The translations under genes were made by a program, and so were the position numbers. Below the pieces are notes generated by a model. That model was not told the origin of the DNA, ran no database searches, and saw nothing but the letters and a program-made list of their open reading frames with translations. 64,000 nucleotides of DNA, from NCBI GenBank assembly GCA_042408445.1, contig JBHORC010000023.1, positions 166,136-230,135 of the forward strand. The letters run 5' to 3'. Of this stretch, positions 62,601-64,000 are shown in pieces. This stretch comes from CF-46 sp042408445 (GTDB lineage Bacteria > Chloroflexota > Limnocylindria > Limnocylindrales > CSP1-4). Positions within the stretch are counted from its first letter, which is position 1, and each line of letters begins with the position of its first letter.

Positions 62601-63016
62601 TCCGGCAGGCCCGTGAGGGCCGTCGTCGTGCTGAAGGTCGTCTCGTCACCCTGGGCCGCGACGGGAGCGCCGGAGCGGAGACCCGCGATCGACGCCCACT
62701 TGCACGTGTCGGGATATCCCGCGACGCTCGGCGAGCAGCCGTCGGCCGGCGACCGCTGCTCGGTCGTGCCGGTGTTGTCGACGTTGACCATCCAGGTGTA
62801 GTGCTCGATCGGATCGCCGATCTGAACGCCGGCGCCGCCAAGGGCCCGCGGCTCCGTGCGGGCGCTCGACACCTGGAGGTGGAGCGTCGCCGAGGATGCC
62901 GCGTGGACGACCGCGATCGGCGCGACGAGGAGCTGGCTCGCGACGACCAGGAAGGTCGCGCAGGACACCACGAAGCGGCGCCCGCGGCGCCGGAAGGCGT
63001 TGGTTCGTGTTCGCAT
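56672..63016 (-). CDS. Giant secreted beta-helix/adhesin-like multidomain protein
   Basis: The 2114-residue exported protein has a signal peptide (VVSCATFLVVASQLLVAPIAVVHA) and a long N-terminal region with SdrD/Cna-B-type modules, including the calcium-binding-like VFNDTNRNGKKDPGEAGVP near 462. An IPT/TIG domain (about 1065-1140) and a LamG-like module (about 1147-1322) follow. A right-handed parallel beta-helix (about 1340-1900) has repeating ITNNILQNNSG- and IANNRIYFN-type rungs, and a second LamG-like module ends near the C-terminus (FDDFTGG). ATG 63016 overlaps the previous stop (TGATG) with AAGGAG upstream. The beta-helix suggests polysaccharide binding. It is likely a cell-surface scaffold for the copper proteins encoded next. 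Confidence 0.78.
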   Translation of the reverse strand: MRTRTNAFRRRGRRFVVSCATFLVVASQLLVAPIAVVHAASSATLHLQVSSARTEPRALGGAGVQIGDPIEHYTWMVNVDNTGTTEQRSPADGCSPSVAGYPDTCKWASIAGLRSGAPVAAQGDETTFSTTTALTGLPDGRYLISVLADGFKLDGVLFTVPAPNNGLISVDLQPTPLPTATVKAQIFQDTESTNGQYDPGENGLAGFTAKLNDILGQVTTDVFGNPLCTTYVTDSSGEIVLDADNSPTVKTIGTKCVSDADGVVTIPNLGTNRYALSMVPPTGSSWIQTTTLEGNHDWDAWAMEAATGLDTEFVVAGEPFPSIIFGYVPGPTTSFWSQAAHRFAAGGHGTIKGVVDAVDVYVPTTGGLGLSPSLWNGTKVDHPIDKPWIVLSDLNRGDAAVWVGQGNSQGAFSIPNVPDGTYQLTFWDDPQNEILDLMNVTVNHGEVVDAGILPLAGWFTDVEGYVFNDTNRNGKKDPGEAGVPNFGLTVRARSNNLIDRGSAATTTDQSGHYILHQVYPLTQWLVLEAYDDRYYTTGVTYQADNQPDPTTILGHGVDVSVLPIIGIGGTIDWGVHAYDPSGTNGVDPQNGGIVGSVSYDTTRNELDPQYAAAEDWQPGVSGLTVDLYATVPCPDDASLPCDAAGQHALAADGSLARGKLLNTYVSETWERPKDCTARDVNGDELTYPDKQEVLAPPTGGHDCLEGPLMGVQFGTYATDQGTPDANFGATVDGNYGFGDGCFNGTLDASDPSAPECVDGSFETLPADDYLVHVNNVDDFKGNPVYKFTREEDINIGNGDAFVPQVPPPSCAGPLHTVDLADSGTDGYDATSIVDPSGNGTATVDVPASSPTTNATFLDIGGSPYEGQARPLCDTKLVTLQNGKSVVPMFNVFTDVPLPSRFFGLLVDDLNFSSDPKSLLVGEKAGVPFAPVGIYDYTDRLVTTVETDYNGIYDVLLPSTNRINCPTPSGVCSNLYRFVGNDPGIPGRLNPNFNPQFRTIAAEFEAMPGQIIPADNAPTQVGVSIQLPGSQQTQAVTCALNVPNVAPSTPELWTVSRPYADLAIANQTFTITGQGFGATKGSGSVLLDGTTVLPTTSWTDRQIAVSVPAATASGPHQLSVKAGNGRTTVNGLTFHVLSVPSSTLPALGLLDNFNRANANSLGGNWSVANLLATMRVNNNQANLTGLGGQALWNGAGNVFGSAQGAAMTLSNLTSGSALMLKASGTNSTPTSFIRVRYSTSSGGQVIVESTTNGGLSFTSQTAMAAPFATGNVLSAIAQTDGTVTVFRTAGATTTLIGTRSVPGAVGTGGGRIGFQLTNNGRIDDFRGGNVAAAGPTYRPFLYEVGAGKAYASIQAGIDAAAAHPSNALVVVYPGTPAGARLNPRGSYYENLILSTPLKLQGVGPGGIYPDGTPVTGSIIDGSAFGGDTPIADAWRARMAALTWVGNQNVYEGPAITVLAQSTTQFGAASPASIDGFDVRGGDQYDIPANINELGGVPTGLADNVITQGGGIFVNAYAHYLRITNNILQNNSGTYAGAIRVGTPDLPAPDTSQHNDHVRIANNRIFANAGTSLAGGIGLFAGSDAFEVANNDLCGNFSSEYGGGMSVYGLSPNGRIANNRIYFNRSFDEGGGILVAGKLPVDPTILSPGSGAITIDANLIQANLANDDGGGIRFLMAGNFPMTVTNNIIANNISTHEGGGIAIDDAPDVRIVNDTITRNLTTATAATSDGTRAPAGVSTGANSQLLQASLPAGSPTFSRPRMFNDLFWDNRAGTRAGGTATGLGITGDVTPIDHWDVGTADGSGVLAPTNSMLQTSEGTTGSSTNRIGVNPTFISEYQTSVTFLPWRGNGRLADAIMVATDVPPTLMGDYHIPATSPAVNALNSAASAGGLNAPTTDFDGGGRPTGTRFDIGADELAGVVIAAVPQSAATDAFNRSNGALGANWTGATGTATYRIVSGQVQVRGTGTVSWTKGAEPGPAQEASIRLTKLSTTAAEQGLLLKQRQAGSANESWIKVVVTSGGSAQLWTKNAGSSPTLRLRIAAVFANGDVLGARTTADGSVSVYRNGVAIATTNVTSGRNAWSSALAGVGGRIGITFRGATPTGDATFDDFTGGSLG

Positions 63017-63588
63017 CACCGGGTGCTCCTTGCCGAGGCGGATGAGTCCACTGGGACGAGTCGGGTGTCAGCGGTCGGCGGCACGGCGGCCTCGATGGTT
63101 CGGCGGGTCGTGATCCCGCTGAGGACGGCCATGGGGATGAGCGCGACGAGGGCGCCGATGAGGGCGACGATGCTGTCGACGGCGGCGTGGGTGAGGGGCG
63201 GCAGACCGACCTCTTCGGCGCCGAAGACGGCGTTGTGGAGCGCGGCCCCCGGATTGCTGAGGACGGCGAACGTGACCGCTGCGATCAGGACCTGGAGGGC
63301 TCCGCCATCGAGCGTCCCGATCCGGCGACGCACGACGAGGGCGGACAGGGCGAGGCTGGCCGCGGCGATCGGCACCGCCAGCGCCCCGTCACGGAGCGCA
63401 TGCAGGAGGGGCGGAAGGTCGCGATGCTCGTGGAGCCCCGCGTGCGCCTGCTGGAGAACCCAGAGCGCCACGACGGAGAGGAACCAGCTCAGGGCCGTGA
63501 GCCCGACCGCGTCGACGGGCGTCGAGCGGCGCCACCATCCGTCGCCTTGAGCGCGCCGCAACCGGCCGTTCATGAAGCGGTCGAGCAT
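63016..63588 (-). CDS. Small four-helix membrane protein heading the surface operon
   Basis: The 190-residue protein has about four membrane helices (near 26-46, 68-88, 98-118 and 136-160). Several histidines sit near helix ends: QQAHAGLHEHRD, PPLLHALRDG, ALHNAVFG and PLTHAAVD. No family was recognised, but the histidine pattern could bind a metal or heme. ATG 63588 has GGAGG 9 nt upstream; the longer frame upstream lacks coding character. The stop overlaps the giant protein's start. It is the first gene of the seven-gene operon and may supply a membrane electron or copper link. Confidence 0.6.
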   Translation of the reverse strand: MLDRFMNGRLRRAQGDGWWRRSTPVDAVGLTALSWFLSVVALWVLQQAHAGLHEHRDLPPLLHALRDGALAVPIAAASLALSALVVRRRIGTLDGGALQVLIAAVTFAVLSNPGAALHNAVFGAEEVGLPPLTHAAVDSIVALIGALVALIPMAVLSGITTRRTIEAAVPPTADTRLVPVDSSASARSTR

Positions 63589-64000
63589 CCCCGGGTGCCT
63601 CCCTCGCACGTGCCTGACCATTCGCGGTCGGCGTCGCCCATGGACCGGGCTGTGCCTCGCTGGGTCGTCGCTCCGTGCCACGTCGCGGTGTCACCGCTGA
63701 TCGGCGCCGATCGTCATGGGCCGCCCGGGACCTTCGCCATCCGGTCGATGCTTGAGACCGTGAGGCGGCGGGCTGATCCACCCGGGGAAGGAGACCTGGT
63801 GCGGAGGGGGGAGAAGACCCGAGAGGCGCACCACGTGTGCACCGGTTGCGCACGGATCCGGCGGGTTGCTGCTCAGCTCGGGCGGTTTGGGCCCTTGTGT
63901 GCCCGTGCGCACCACCCCGGATGGGCGACGGGCGTCACGAACCCGACGGCGAGCGGCGCGGGGGCCGCGGCGGCGAGCGGCGCGGGGGCCGCGGCGGCGA
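63589..64000. other. Intergenic region upstream of the surface operon
   Basis: These 412 bases hold no convincing gene. They contain a perfect 14-bp palindrome GATCGGCGCCGATC (63699-63712) about 110 nt before the operon start. GCGCACCAC elements occur at 63827 and 63907, with TTGCGCACGG near 63846, and the edge tandem repeat lies beyond. The promoter is probably here, but no clear -35/-10 pair was found. Confidence 0.4.
63948..64000. repeat. 24-bp perfect tandem repeat running off the window
   Basis: Two identical 24-bp units beginning GGCGAGCGGCGCGG (63948-63971 and 63972-63995) are followed by the first five bases of a third at the window edge. Depending on frame they could encode Arg/Gly-rich or Ala/Gly/Ser-rich peptide repeats. 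The length beyond the window is unknown. Confidence 0.85.

Noticed and set aside
61000..63550. Several plus-strand frames of 100-990 codons antisense to the giant surface protein
   Set aside because: They are Arg/Asp/Val/Gly-rich shadow translations with no motifs. The minus-strand reading has a signal peptide and recognisable modules.
1..64000. tRNA, rRNA, riboswitch, CRISPR, transposase or prophage features
   Set aside because: I looked for tRNA TPsiC-like segments, repeat-spacer arrays and transposase or integrase motifs by eye and saw none. A covariance-model scan would be needed to exclude small RNAs.

Overview
The window is about 70% GC chromosomal DNA from a bacterium. Secreted proteins with Thr-Pro linkers and signal peptides, cyclase-ATPase-TPR signalling proteins, many GTG starts and tightly overlapping genes suggest an uncultured Chloroflexota (Limnocylindria/Ellin6529-like) or, less likely, an actinobacterium. 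That placement is inference; there is no rRNA gene here to settle it. I saw no tRNA, rRNA, CRISPR array, transposase or phage gene.

Region 1 (75-18435) is a cyclitol (myo-inositol) catabolic locus. A seven-gene minus-strand operon runs iolD, DegT-type aminotransferase, iolC, iolB, class I aldolase, EamA permease and a sugar-isomerase-fold protein. A second minus-strand operon runs lacI-type regulator, split transketolase (N half, C half) and iolG. Both start from near-identical promoter-operators (TTGACG, 17-18 bp, TACsGT, then TTGCAATCGGTTGC at +1), so one LacI-type regulator probably controls both and itself. Two paralogous CehA/McbA-like metallohydrolases bracket the locus, and the second sits divergently over one of the operators. 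The aminotransferase and the two hydrolases suggest that substituted or amino-inositols enter the pathway.

Region 2 (18646-30308) holds amino-acid and acyl-CoA metabolism and small regulators: a P5C-dehydrogenase-type aldehyde dehydrogenase, a class III aminotransferase, a 12-helix membrane protein, and a CoA-transferase whose two subunit genes are separated by a DUF4406 gene and a previously hidden 68-codon frame. These are followed by an AraC-DUF1801-VOC cluster and an ECF sigma/anti-sigma-like/lipoprotein operon.

Region 3 (30454-46998) is signalling and surface biology: a 1294-residue cyclase-ATPase-TPR protein, a 1263-residue secreted Ig-like repeat protein, another class III aminotransferase, a TetR-controlled MMPL exporter with a clear operator, and two histidine kinase/response regulator pairs transcribed divergently from one intergenic region.

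Region 4 (47099-63588) is a seven-gene minus-strand operon, mostly start-stop overlapped, for an exported copper-protein/surface system. It encodes a small membrane protein, a 2114-residue beta-helix adhesin-like protein, three cupredoxin (multicopper-oxidase-like) proteins with different subsets of copper ligands, a membrane-anchored protein and a subtilisin-like protease. The third cupredoxin protein and the protease share repeat and C-terminal modules. This operon is the best candidate in the window for an undescribed system.
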